41,376 bases of DNA, taken from assembly GCF_002276045.1 (NCBI RefSeq), contig NZ_NQMR01000082.1, positions 1 through 41,376 of the forward strand, read 5' to 3'. Below the pieces are notes generated by a model, which was given only the letters and a program-made list of their open reading frames with translations, was not told the origin of the DNA and did not search any database. Source of the stretch: Pseudoalteromonas sp. NBT06-2. GTDB taxonomy: Bacteria > Pseudomonadota > Gammaproteobacteria > Enterobacterales > Alteromonadaceae. Below are positions 8,505 to 18,138 of this stretch, piece by piece (within the stretch, counting starts at the first letter, position 1; every line of letters begins with the position of its first letter). The position numbers and the translations under genes are program-made.

Positions 8505-9230
8505 TTAGAAACTAAATTTACGCGATACAGCTAGCACGATACGTGAATCAGCTGTATCTATGTCCATGTTTGTATTCTCTGCTGCTAAGCTAAAATTAAA
8601 ATCATGTAAACTTGTCATGTATTCAACACGGTAATGGTTATAGGCATCGTTACCTTCTTCTCCCCAATACCATTTATCTTCATCGGCTGAAGTAGAACGA
8701 TCAAAACTTAATTTAATGTTATGACCATCTGCAACTGCTACTGTATGGGCTATCATTGCAATATAATGATTTACGTCTAAACCAAAGTAATCCCAGCTAT
8801 ACCAGAAGTTAAGCTGGGTATCACCCATAGCAGAGTTATAAGAAAATTTAGCGTAGGCTTCAGGATAGTTATAAGTATCTGAAACGTCATCACCATGGTA
8901 AGTGTAATACGCTATACCTGTATCTAGACCTACTTTTTCATTAAGCTGAAAAAACTTACCTATATAAGCATCCCATTCAATGTTGGTATCTTCACCTGAA
9001 CCAAAGTCAACGTTAGATGCCCATGTGCCAGCATAAAAACCGTTATCAGCAGCATAGTCAAAACTTGCCTGCAGAGCTGGATCATTAATTGTTTGACTAA
9101 CACCGTTAAACGTATAGTCAGATGCTAGGTTTACAGTTGAAGATAACGCAGCTTGTGAAGCGACAGATACTGTAAGTAAGCTAGTAGCCGCAATAGCTAG
9201 GATGTTTTTATTCATTATTTTTATACTCAT
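8505..9230 (-). CDS. TorF-family putative porin
   Basis: An outer-membrane beta-barrel of the TorF/TIGR02001 type. A signal peptide (MNKNILAIAATSLLTVSVASQA) is followed by the family's LSSTVNLASDYTFNGVSQT opening and alternating aromatic/polar strands, ending in the OMP-type terminal Phe (SRKFSF). The 241-residue length is normal. The start is either ATG 9230, one base after the transporter stop and so translationally coupled, or the ATG at 9215 that begins exactly at the signal peptide. The close coupling with the BCCT gene suggests the pair moves a quaternary amine or related solute across outer and inner membranes. That is inference from context. Confidence 0.85.
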   Translation of the reverse strand: MSIKIMNKNILAIAATSLLTVSVASQAALSSTVNLASDYTFNGVSQTINDPALQASFDYAADNGFYAGTWASNVDFGSGEDTNIEWDAYIGKFFQLNEKVGLDTGIAYYTYHGDDVSDTYNYPEAYAKFSYNSAMGDTQLNFWYSWDYFGLDVNHYIAMIAHTVAVADGHNIKLSFDRSTSADEDKWYWGEEGNDAYNHYRVEYMTSLHDFNFSLAAENTNMDIDTADSRIVLAVSRKFSF

Positions 9231-9231
9231 A

Positions 9232-10449
9232 TTAATTAACTAGTTCAATTTTATTAAAGTCGATTTTATTTTCTTTTGGTGAGCATGCTATCTCACTAAC
9301 AACCTTGAATTTGGAAAATAGAATATAACCAAAACAAGTAAAGAATAATCCAATAACAACAGCACCTACCCATTGGATCTGTAAGAAGTCCAATTTAAAT
9401 AATAAAGTGAGTAAGCTCAGAGCAACTAAATTGCCTAAAAAGTACTTAACTTTACCGAGTCTAGATACAGTTAAATTTAAGTTATCTGTATATAAACGGA
9501 TCAATGAATCAAGTGAGTTAACGACAAAAGTCACGCCTACAATTGCCATTGTTATATTGTAAAAACCTGCTGTTTCTAAACCATTTGCACTATAGTAATA
9601 CAATACAGTAAACCAAATCGCGATTGGAATTGATGGGAATACCAACATTGCAGCCAGTATTTGATAAGTGCGTAATCCACCTACAAAGCGTGCCGTAAAT
9701 TGACCAATCATGATGCTCCATGCAAACCACCAATAAAGATAGAACTCATGGTAAGCATTCATCGGTAAAACAAACTCATGAATATTGCCAAAGTAGCCAC
9801 CAAGTAGAGAGATAGTCGTTGCAAACTCACCAATACTAGAGCCTTCGGAGAGGAAAGCACCTGCCCACATTAATAAAATTAAGCCAATAAACATCCAGCT
9901 AGTTAGTAAACTTAGTAAACGTACATAACGAATACTGGTACTAGAATAAACAGCAACAGCAATCACTAAAAATACGATTAAGTAAAAACTGCCTATGATA
10001 GATTCTCCATCACCAAGTTCGGGCACATACCAAGGTAAATTAGTTAATAATAAGTATGCAGTAAAGGCACAAGTCCCCACAATAACAACGTTATTTATTA
10101 ATTTGATCAGTGGGATCTCAAAGAACTTAACTCTTGGTTCAATGACACAGAAATAAAAGCAAGTAAGGAAGTAAAAACCCCAAATTAGAAATGCCCAAAA
10201 GCCAAACTCTATAGCAAGTGGATTAGTAAATGCGTACTCAGGACTGGTTGCTAAATCGGCATAACCAGAAAATTCGGTTAATGGGAACATTATTAGGCCC
10301 ACATCTAGTCCTGAAGTAAATAAAATCGCAATAAAAGTGAATGTTTTAACGGGCGTTACACCAACACAGCGAATATTCCCCCAGCGATATAACACAAAGG
10401 CGATGGCTGAAAAAGTGAATAAGATGCCAGCAGATAACCAAGGGGTCAT
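9232..10449 (-). CDS. BCCT-family transporter, short and divergent
   Basis: An inner-membrane transporter of the betaine/choline/carnitine family with about 10-11 predicted helices in 405 residues, against about 500 or more and 12 helices usually. The family signature is visible as WWFAWSIMIGQFTARFVGG. The glycine-rich helix that normally reads GMGIG is here GLDVG (about residues 46-50), and one or two N-terminal helices plus the regulatory C-terminal extension are missing. An excellent Shine-Dalgarno (AAGGAGA) precedes the ATG. It lies 180 bases downstream of betA and directly upstream of the porin. Choline or glycine betaine uptake is likely from context, but the altered motifs leave specificity and ion coupling open. 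Confidence 0.82.
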   Translation of the reverse strand: MTPWLSAGILFTFSAIAFVLYRWGNIRCVGVTPVKTFTFIAILFTSGLDVGLIMFPLTEFSGYADLATSPEYAFTNPLAIEFGFWAFLIWGFYFLTCFYFCVIEPRVKFFEIPLIKLINNVVIVGTCAFTAYLLLTNLPWYVPELGDGESIIGSFYLIVFLVIAVAVYSSTSIRYVRLLSLLTSWMFIGLILLMWAGAFLSEGSSIGEFATTISLLGGYFGNIHEFVLPMNAYHEFYLYWWFAWSIMIGQFTARFVGGLRTYQILAAMLVFPSIPIAIWFTVLYYYSANGLETAGFYNITMAIVGVTFVVNSLDSLIRLYTDNLNLTVSRLGKVKYFLGNLVALSLLTLLFKLDFLQIQWVGAVVIGLFFTCFGYILFSKFKVVSEIACSPKENKIDFNKIELVN

Positions 10450-10555
10450 AGCAGTCTCCTTATTTTGATTTTAGTGGATATAAACACGTTTTACTCCTGT
10501 TTCTTTTTTATAATGAGCGCATTTTTAATTTTTAGAAATTCTCCTAAATATTAAC

Positions 10556-10598
10556 TTTCGCAATGATAACAATGATTATGAGTGTCATGATTGCGAAA
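10556..10598. other. inverted repeat between betA and the BCCT gene
   Basis: TTTCGCAATGAT (10556-10567) and ATGATTGCGAAA (10587-10598) form a stem of 9 plus 2 base pairs with one internal mismatch and a 19-base loop. It sits 30 bases after the betA stop. It may act as a partial terminator or RNA-stability element between betA and the transporter, or as an operator. There is no long T-run. Confidence 0.4.
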
Positions 10599-10629
10599 AT
10601 TAACGAATTAAAAATACCCGCGGTTGAAT

Positions 10630-12315
10630 TTAATCTATTTTTCTACTTGGCTTATTTGCTCGTTGTTGCTGCTGCCAGTTAGGCGCTATGCTCACTTGGG
10701 CAGTAGATGGTGGTAAAGTTTCTCGTCCTAGAATGAAATCAGCAGCACGCTCTGCAACCATAATGGTCGGTGCATTGAGATTACCGTTTGGAATGGTGGT
10801 AAATATTGAGGAATCAACCACTCTTAATCCTGCAATACCATGTACTTTAGTTTCAGGGTCAACAACAGATAGTTTGTCAGTGCCCATTTTACATGAACAT
10901 GAGGGATGATAAGCACTTTCGACAAATTGACGAACAAAGGTATCAATTTCGTCATCGGTTTGAACATGTGTTCCTGGTTGAATTTCTTCACCGCGGTATT
11001 CGTCTAATGCAGATTGGTGAATAATTTCACGGGTTAAACGTACACAGGCACGAAACCCTTCACGGTCAGCTTCATGTTCAAGGTAATTAAACTGAATCTG
11101 AGGAGGCGCTGTAGGATCCGATGAGTTCGCTTTAATAAAACCGCGGCTTTTTGGTTTATTATGGCCAATATGCACTTGGAATCCATGACCGGAAAAGGCT
11201 TCTTTACCATCATATCGCATTGCGGCGGGTAAAAAGTGATATTGCAAATCAGGCCATTGCACATTCTTTTTAGAGCGAATAAAACCACAAGATTCAAAAT
11301 GGTTGGTTGAACCTAGGCCTTTTTTAGTCAAAATCCAGCGTGTGCCTATGATGAACTTACTCCATAAATCTAGTTCGCCATTAAGTGATATTGGCTTTTT
11401 ACATTTGAATTGGAAGTAAAACTCTAAGTGATCTTGTAAATTTTCGCCTACACCGGGTAAATCATGCTTTAATTTAATGCCAGCATTTTTAAGTACAGAT
11501 TTTGGGCCTATTCCTGATAGTTGTAAAATATGTGGAGAACCCACTGGGCCTGCCGATAAAATAACTTCTTTATTAACTGTTATGTCAACAATGTTGCCTT
11601 TACGTTCATATCGTACACCAACTGCTTTTTTGCCTTCTAACAAAACCTTGTGTACTAATGCATGGGTGATCACAGTTAAGTTTTTACGTGTCATAGCTGG
11701 GCGTAAATAGGCATTAGATGTTGAGCTGCGTACACCATTTTTTATGGTCATATGCATTGGACCAAAACCTTCTTGCTGAGCGCCGTTATAATCTTTGGTT
11801 TCAAAATAACCTGCTTGAACACCCGCATCAATAAATGCTTTATAAAGCGGATTCTGCATTTGATTACCGTTATTGACACCTAATGGTCCATTTTTACCTC
11901 GGTATTCATTACCTTCAAATACCCAAGTTTCGGCTTTTTTGAAATAAGGCAAACAATGTGCATAATCCCAGTTTGTAGCCCCATGCTCGTGCCATTCATC
12001 AAAATCTTTTGCATGTCCACGAACATAAACCATGCCATTAATTGAAGACGAACCACCTAATACTTTACCACGAGGGCAGTGCATGCGACGATTATCAATA
12101 TGAGGCTCTGGTAGGGTTTCAAATTGCCAAGCATATTTTTTTGTATTCATAGGAATAGATAGCGCAGTTGGCATTTGAATAAAAATGCTTTTATCGCTAC
12201 CACCGGTTTCAAGCAGTAATACTTGATTATTACTGTCTTCTGATAGACGGTTAGCTAATACACAGCCAGCAGAACCTGCACCAACAATAATGTAATCAAA
12301 CTTTTCTTTTGTCAT
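10630..12315 (-). CDS. betA: choline dehydrogenase
   Basis: A GMC-family flavoprotein that oxidises choline to betaine aldehyde (and may oxidise the aldehyde further), at the inner membrane with electrons passing to the respiratory chain. The FAD-binding Rossmann motif is IIVGAGSAGCVLANRLSE near the N-terminus. GKVLGGSSSINGMVYVRG is the GMC signature 1, LSAGPVGSPHILQLSGIG signature 2, and the active-site histidine is His470 in YHPSCSCKMG, followed by NAPTIMVAERAADFI. I choose the ATG at 12315 (561 residues, close to E. coli BetA), since the in-frame ATG at 12354 adds 13 non-homologous residues. It follows betB by 98 bases in a betI-betB-betA order. Confidence 0.94.
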   Translation of the reverse strand: MTKEKFDYIIVGAGSAGCVLANRLSEDSNNQVLLLETGGSDKSIFIQMPTALSIPMNTKKYAWQFETLPEPHIDNRRMHCPRGKVLGGSSSINGMVYVRGHAKDFDEWHEHGATNWDYAHCLPYFKKAETWVFEGNEYRGKNGPLGVNNGNQMQNPLYKAFIDAGVQAGYFETKDYNGAQQEGFGPMHMTIKNGVRSSTSNAYLRPAMTRKNLTVITHALVHKVLLEGKKAVGVRYERKGNIVDITVNKEVILSAGPVGSPHILQLSGIGPKSVLKNAGIKLKHDLPGVGENLQDHLEFYFQFKCKKPISLNGELDLWSKFIIGTRWILTKKGLGSTNHFESCGFIRSKKNVQWPDLQYHFLPAAMRYDGKEAFSGHGFQVHIGHNKPKSRGFIKANSSDPTAPPQIQFNYLEHEADREGFRACVRLTREIIHQSALDEYRGEEIQPGTHVQTDDEIDTFVRQFVESAYHPSCSCKMGTDKLSVVDPETKVHGIAGLRVVDSSIFTTIPNGNLNAPTIMVAERAADFILGRETLPPSTAQVSIAPNWQQQQRANKPSRKID

Positions 12316-12413
12316 GTAAAACTCGTATTTACTACTTGAGAGATCAAAACGCATGTTTTTATCTCAATTAAATGGTTATGATTTAAAATTTTGTGATGAA
12401 AAGCTTATTGCAA

Positions 12414-13877
12414 TTAAAATGGACTTTCTAAAGGCTGTAATCCAACATATACTGATTTAATTTGTGTATAGTGGTTAAGTGTAGCAAGACCATTTTCACG
12501 ACCAATGCCTGATTGTTTGTAACCGCCAACAGGCATTTGAGCAGGAGAGGCACCATAGCTGTTTATCCAACAAATACCGGCCTCCATTTGATGAATCACT
12601 CTATGGGCACGATTAATATCTTGGGTAAATACTGAAGCTGCGAGCCCAAAACTAGTTGCATTGGCGCGGCTGATGACTTCATCTTCATCATCGAATGTTA
12701 AAATACTCATGACCGGGCCAAAGATCTCTTCGCGGCAAATAGTCATTTGATCTGTGCAATCACCAAAAATTGTAGGAGCAATAAAATAGCCATCAGGTGA
12801 ATTTTTAGGTCTTAGAGGTGTGCCGCCATAAAGTAGTTTTGCACCTTCTTTTATGCCTATATTGATATATTTTTCTACTAAGTCTCGATGTTTAGCTGAA
12901 ATCAACGCTCCAAAATTGGTGTTAGGATCCATTGGATCACCTGCAATAATATTTTGACTTGTTCGCTTAATAAGTTTTTCAATAAATGTGGGATAAACTG
13001 ATTTTTGTACAAATACGCGGGTAACGTTAGTGCAAATCTCACCTTGAGTATAAAAATTACCTATCATGGCCGCAGAAATTGCATTGTTGATATCGGCATC
13101 ATTAAAAATAATAAGCGGTGACTTTCCACCAAGCTCCATAGTCACATCTTTAAGTGTGTTAGCAGCGGCTGCCATTACTTTTTTACCTGTACCGACTTCG
13201 CCCGTAAAAGAGATTTTTGCAATTTCAGGATGATGCGTTAGCCAAACACCCACATCGCCTGCACCTTGAACAACATTAAATACACCATCAGGGATACCTG
13301 CTTCAGTGAAAATTTCTGCAAGTTTTAATGCGCCTAGAGGTGTTTCTTCTGATGGTTTGAAAATCATGACATTGCCACAAGCAAGTGCAGGAGCTGATTT
13401 CCAGCAAGCGATTTGCAATGGATAGTTCCAAGCGCCAATTCCAGCACAAATACCAAGAGGTTCTCGGCGAGTATAATAAAAATCATCATCGATTGATTGC
13501 TGATTTCCTTCAATTGCAGGTGCGAGTCCTGCAAAAAATTCAATTGAATCTGCGCCTGAATGAACATCTACTACAGAGGCTTCTTGCCAAGGTTTACCTG
13601 TATCTAAAACTTCAATTTTTGCCAATTTATCATTACGTTCTCGTAATAAGCTTACAGCTTTGTTTAACATTCTGCTGCGCTTAGTAGGGCTCATTGCCGA
13701 CCAAATAGCAAAACCAGATTTTGCACTTGATATTGCTTTTTGTTTGATGTGCTCATCAGCAATTTCAACTTGATAGATTATTTTTCCTGTAGCGGGGTTA
13801 ATCACATCAAATGTTTCGCCGCTGGTATTTGCCAAGTAGGCACCATCTACATAGTTTTTATAGCTTATGATTGACAT
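12414..13877 (-). CDS. betB: betaine-aldehyde dehydrogenase
   Basis: An NAD(P)-dependent aldehyde dehydrogenase that converts betaine aldehyde to glycine betaine, the osmoprotectant, in the cytoplasm. In the 487-residue protein the cofactor motif FTGEVGTGKKV, the general-base Glu248 in VTMELGGKSP and the nucleophile Cys282 in QGEICTNVTRVFV are all intact, and the GEICTN-RVFV context is characteristic of BetB. The start codon overlaps the end of betI by 13 bases, indicating translational coupling and co-repression. Confidence 0.95.
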   Translation of the reverse strand: MSIISYKNYVDGAYLANTSGETFDVINPATGKIIYQVEIADEHIKQKAISSAKSGFAIWSAMSPTKRSRMLNKAVSLLRERNDKLAKIEVLDTGKPWQEASVVDVHSGADSIEFFAGLAPAIEGNQQSIDDDFYYTRREPLGICAGIGAWNYPLQIACWKSAPALACGNVMIFKPSEETPLGALKLAEIFTEAGIPDGVFNVVQGAGDVGVWLTHHPEIAKISFTGEVGTGKKVMAAAANTLKDVTMELGGKSPLIIFNDADINNAISAAMIGNFYTQGEICTNVTRVFVQKSVYPTFIEKLIKRTSQNIIAGDPMDPNTNFGALISAKHRDLVEKYINIGIKEGAKLLYGGTPLRPKNSPDGYFIAPTIFGDCTDQMTICREEIFGPVMSILTFDDEDEVISRANATSFGLAASVFTQDINRAHRVIHQMEAGICWINSYGASPAQMPVGGYKQSGIGRENGLATLNHYTQIKSVYVGLQPLESPF

Positions 13878-14473
13878 GAAATATCTCCGTACTGTTTTAT
13901 CTGTTCATCTATAAAGTTTTTACATAATTGTTGTGCTTGTTTAAATTCTTCTTTGGGCTTTGTGCTTAATGCACTGCGTAACCAAAAGCCATCGATCATT
14001 GCAGCTGTTTGTTTTGATGCTATTTGTGCTAAATCCTCATCGAGTATTTGGCGAAAAGAAAATAGTAGATTGCTGTATAAGCGTTTGCTATTGATATTTT
14101 GTAATCTTGCAAGTCCGGGATCGTGCATTGATTGCGCCCAAAAACTAAGCCAAGTTTTAGTTGCAGGAATAGAGCGTTGTAGTTGAGTGAAATTGGCCTC
14201 TACAATCATTTTTAGTCTTTCATTTGCAGTGAGCGGGGGGTTAGTCATTCCTTCTAATAACGCGACTTTCAACTGCTCTAAAAGATATTTAACAGTTGCT
14301 TCGATTAACCCCTGCTTACCACCAAAATAGTGACTAATAATACCTGATGATAAACCAGCTATCTTACTAATGGTAACTACGGTGGTTTTTTGTAATCCGA
14401 ATTGTGCTACGGACTCTAAAGTCGCATTAATTAACTGCTGTTTTCGCAGAGGTTGCATTCCAATTTTTGGCAC
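13865..14473 (-). CDS. betI: choline-responsive TetR-family repressor BetI
   Basis: A 202-residue TetR regulator. The N-terminal helix-turn-helix covers about residues 8-55 (RKQQLINATLESVAQFGLQ, then TTVVTISKIAGLSSGIISHY with the characteristic HYFGGKQGL). The C-terminal ligand domain contains TWLSFWAQSMHDPGLARLQ, typical of BetI, where choline binding relieves repression. It is the first gene of the betI-betB-betA unit, and a palindromic operator lies just upstream, so it is very likely autoregulatory. Confidence 0.94.
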   Translation of the reverse strand: MPKIGMQPLRKQQLINATLESVAQFGLQKTTVVTISKIAGLSSGIISHYFGGKQGLIEATVKYLLEQLKVALLEGMTNPPLTANERLKMIVEANFTQLQRSIPATKTWLSFWAQSMHDPGLARLQNINSKRLYSNLLFSFRQILDEDLAQIASKQTAAMIDGFWLRSALSTKPKEEFKQAQQLCKNFIDEQIKQYGDISCQS

Positions 14474-14494
14474 TCATTTCTCTTTTTATTTTTA

Positions 14495-14508
14495 ATTGAA
14501 CGTTCAAT
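14495..14508. promoter_or_regulatory. BetI operator palindrome
   Basis: The perfect 14-bp palindrome ATTGAACGTTCAAT lies 22 bases upstream of the betI start codon. It fits the TetR/BetI-type operators known upstream of bet genes, so BetI should bind here and repress the cluster until choline is present. Binding itself is inferred. Confidence 0.75.
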
Positions 14509-15560
14509 CAATAATAATTTTAAAGGTTTGAGCTAGAATTATCAACAAGATGTTGCAGGGGGTTACCGTAATTTGACTGAAATAACTGTTCTTTTAAGAT
14601 ATATTTAAACGACGTAAGATGAAGTTTGATGTATATAATCCATGTCACTTGGAAATGCAGGTTTCAGAGCTTGAGTAGGATACGAGTACAAGACATGATT
14701 TGTAATTCATGGTATTCCCTGATGATGAATCATAACGCAGCTTAAGCGTTTCTAAACCAATCCAGCGGGGGCTTCTTAGAAAATCATGCTCGTTGTTGCC
14801 TGCATAGATGTAGATACTAGAGCAATGCAGGATATTGCCGGTCCATCTTATTTTAAGGGAGCAACCATTAATACAAAGATGCGCCGAGATCATGAGTTGC
14901 TCAGCAGTCCTGAAGTACGCATCTTGAAGTGGCTTGGGTATATAACTAAGTTTGATTTACTAAAAATGCTTAACTGCACTTTTTTGTTTCACTTTAGTCT
15001 GGTCTACTCGCTTTTGTTATGATGCTTTTAGTATTGGCAGGCTCAGTTTAATGGAGCTCACTTTTAATTCTGAAAATTGACCTTTACTTTTAGTCATTTC
15101 GAACTGCGTTGTAAATGGGAGAGCGACTTCTTTTGAAAAGCGCTTTTATAGGTATCTGATAATCACCGCTTTAAAAATTTATACTCTGACGAGGGCCCAA
15201 AACCACACTTTTCTGTTTGCTGCTCTATTGTAAGGATAATTAATGCACATTGCGTCATTTCTGTTGTGAATTCTTCAAGTTGTCTTTGTTGCAAAATCGA
15301 ATATCTGTTTATTACTTTTTTAGAATATGATCGTAATTAAAAAAACCTAAAAAAGGTAATAAATAACAAAACATACAAATTAGAAAGGTTTAGTGATTAA
15401 AGTAATCTGTTCTGCTCACTTTTACTGAAAAAATATAAAGTTCAGAAGTTTTGCATATAGAATTTACATGAGTAATTTTTTTTGTAATTATAAAAAAATA
15501 ATTTATAAAGAGTTAATTTTTTAATCTCTGTTTTAATTATCATACTTTTTGAGGTGTAAC
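14509..15560. other. gene-free region between betI and the chemotaxis receptor relic
   Basis: The left part holds a dispersed element (14634-14943). From 14944 to 15560 I find no confident gene. On the minus strand a frame of about 55 codons (about 15155-15325) looks mildly coding (ILQQRQLEEFTTEMTQ, then CGFGPSSEYKFLKR before the stop), but it has no credible start and no family I know; it may be the tail of a lost gene. The last 150 bases are very AT-rich and probably carry the promoter of the receptor gene. Confidence 0.45.
14634..14943. repeat. MITE-like dispersed element, copy A
   Basis: Imperfect terminal inverted repeats delimit about 310 bases: the left end TATAATCCATGTCACTTGG and the right end, read in reverse, TATACCCAAGCCACTTCAAG, each followed by ATGC and a TTCAG-like motif. 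The inner segment 14811-14862 recurs at about 41239-41291 (TGCAGG, then GGTCCATCTT and TTTTAAGGGAG in both), and 14872-14943 recurs in inverted orientation at 29320-29385. The ORFs that cross it are by-products of the repeat. No transposase gene is inside. Confidence 0.6.
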
Positions 15561-17094
15561 ATGATTTCCAATTTAAGAATTACGCAAAAAATATCTTTGT
15601 TGGGTATAATTATACTACTGCTAATGCTGCTGATGGGAGGTATTTCTCTTATTAAAATGGATAAAATTGGTACTGAACTAATCGAAATTGCTGAAAATAA
15701 CATTCCATTAACAAATAAAATAACTAAACTTGCTGAGCACCAATTAGAACAAGCTGTGTTATTTGAACGTTCGTTGTTAAAAGCGAGTTTAAGCGAAAAT
15801 GGTAACCTAGAGCACAACAAGAATTTAATCAATTAACCATCGAAATTGAAAATGTACTATCTAAAACTAATGAATACAAAGTTGCAACACTTTATCAAGA
15901 AATAAAGTCGATTGAAATACATGAAGATAAAGTTAAACATAGTCTTATTGTAATGTTAGAGGATATCCAATTTTTTACCTTAGAAGCTGCAAGAAAAGCG
16001 GAACACGATGAACAAATAGGCATTAAATTAATTGGTATTTTATCTATTATAGGTTTTATTGTCGGTACGGTATTGATTGCAATAATAAATAACTCAATTT
16101 CCAAGCCTATCTTTAATTTAATCGAGCGACTAGTTGAAATAAATGATGGAGATGGTGATTTAAGCTTAAGGCTAGAAGAAAATGGTAAAGATGAAACCAC
16201 GGTAGTCGCTAAAGCTTTTAACCGACTACTTGCTACATTAAATGAAACAGTTCAAAACACGAATCAGCAAGCAAATTCGCTTAGCAGTGCATCAGATTTA
16301 GCCTCGAAAATAGTACAGACCACACTTACTGACATAGAGACTCAGAAAATCGAAACAGAAATGGTTTCTACGGCAGTTCAAGAGATGAGTAGTTCAACTA
16401 CCGAGGTTGCGAATAATGCACTTAGCGCATCAACAGTTACGGATGGTGTTCGCTTAAAGATATTACAAGGACAAACTGGTGCAACGGAAACGGAAAATAT
16501 CATTGAACGTTTGGCCCATGAGATTGGCGATGCAGAAAATGTTATTAAATCACTAGTATCAGAAACGAACAATATTGGTAATGTATTAGCTACTATACAA
16601 GGCATAGCAGAGCAAACAAATTTATTGGCACTCAATGCTGCGATAGAAGCCGCTAGAGCAGGAGAAAGTGGTCGAGCTTTGCTGTTGTAGCTGATGAGGT
16701 TAGAACGCTTGCGAAACGCACGCAAACCTCAACTGTAGATATTCAAAACCTAGTTGTGCGATTACAACGTGAAGCGCGTAATGCCGTAGAAAGTATGAAT
16801 AAAGGTACTGATAGCGCAAAGGAGTGTTTAGCAAAAAGTGGGGGAACATTTGCCATTTTTAAAGATGCATTTCAAGCAATGAATGAAATTTCTGATTTAA
16901 ACACTCAAATGGCGACAGCTGCTAATCAGCAATCTATGGTAGCAGAAGAAGTTAATAAAAATCTTGTGAACATAACCACTATAGCCAATAAAACAACACA
17001 AGGGGCAAAAAAGATAGTAAATGCTAATCATGATATTAAAAATAATATTTTTAACCTTTATGCAGCCCTTAATAGATTTAAAGTATCATCATGA
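15561..17094 (+). pseudogene. methyl-accepting chemotaxis protein, two frameshifts
   Basis: Three consecutive frames together encode a normal transducer: an N-terminal membrane helix (ISLLGIIILLLMLLMGGISL), a helical periplasmic domain, a second membrane helix (LIGILSIIGFIVGTVLIAI), a HAMP domain with EINDGDGDLSLRL, and the signalling hairpin tip ETNNIGNVLATIQGIAEQTN followed by LLALNAAIEAARAGESGR. Breaks lie at about 15810 (restored by GAA GCA CAA) and about 16675 (restored by GGT CGA GGC TTT, the expected GRGFAVVADEVR). Adding one base at each gives exactly 512 codons, so each is a one-base loss. As written, no functional receptor is made. Confidence 0.8.
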
Positions 17095-18138
17095 AAAAAT
17101 TTAAAAGATGTAATGTGTTTTTCATGTGATAAAAATACCCATAATGATGCGGCTATCTGCATCAAAATAACTAAGTCTGGACGCTATTTACTCTATATTT
17201 GATTAATGCTAGGTTAGACCTGACTAAGGTAGAAATGCTTTTTAGTTTGTTGCTTGCATTAAATTTAACGGATTATTAATGATTAAAATGACATTACTGA
17301 TATTACGCACAATGTATATTTAATAGACAACGCTATTTGAAACCTAAGTCTGTTTTAATCAAGATTCACTCAGAATTTAAAATATCGACTTTGGGTGCGG
17401 AATGTCGGATATTACTTTCCTGTTGATTCTTTTCAGTATTTTCTTATGCAGAAAATTATAAACTCAACTTTTTTTTTAATTTGCCTGCAGAGCTTAGGGG
17501 TTACAATTATAAAGGGGTACTTCGTCATAGTTATAATATTCCGAACTTGGGCTATAATTTTCACCATAAGGGAAAATAAATTTTCAAAGAGGTGCGAGCT
17601 GGGTAAGCATATATAGCCATTTCATATGGTCTAAAGAAGGGAATTAAAAATGTCATCAAGTCAGATCATGCAGGTGATAAAAAGTATTTCAGCAAGAGAG
17701 TTTTTCAAATTATATTCAGATATAAAAAGACATTATTTCTGGGGTGGAATGTTATGCTAATTATGATTTTTCTGAATACAGTTATTACCAATGAATAAAA
17801 ACATTATAATCTAACATTTGGGCAAAACTTGGTTCACCAAAAAATCTAAAAATTTCTATGGTATTTGTATCGCCTAAAGGATTGAAAATTGACAAAGAGT
17901 CTTCAATAAAACTGTTTGTGAGTATGTAAAAAAACACCGTCAAGCATACTTCAACTTTTGATATCTGTGATGCCGGTATTCGTGGGGACATTATGTTTTT
18001 TAAAATGGTTTAGTATATTTTAAACACATGTTTTGGTTTACTTTATTGAACTTATTTTAAACTTGTCTCTCAAAATGTTGTAAGATTAAGTTAATTAATC
18101 TTTTACTCTCTTTAAATGAGATCCTTGGTGTTTTAAAT
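17095..18138. other. gene-free region upstream of the sensor kinase
   Basis: Contains the IS200 relic at 17650-17760 and an open stretch at 17427-17579 that reads like a mature exported protein after a signal peptide end (FSVFSYAENYKLNFFFNLPA, then NIPNLGYNFHHKGK and a stop). That stretch lacks an in-frame start; a possible start at 17402 is in another frame. The minus-strand ORF at 17785-17991 matches nothing I know. The region looks like accumulated debris, with the kinase promoter in the last AT-rich 150 bases. Confidence 0.45.
17650..17760 (+). pseudogene. IS200/IS605 TnpA transposase relic
   Basis: The 36 codons from ATG 17650 read MSSSQIMQVIKSISAREFFK, then YSDIKRHYFWGG, which matches the conserved C-terminal half of IS200-type Y1 transposases (S-S-x-IV-x-x-IKS-x-(S/T)AREiF ... 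WGG). The HUH motif and the catalytic tyrosine region are missing, so it is inactive. Confidence 0.6.

Noticed and set aside
14645..15022. 82- and 78-codon frames on both strands
   Set aside because: Both cross repeat copy A and reflect its sequence; no ribosome site or family match.
17785..17991. 68-codon minus-strand frame
   Set aside because: No recognisable family, no ribosome binding site, and it lies in a debris region. I cannot support it.
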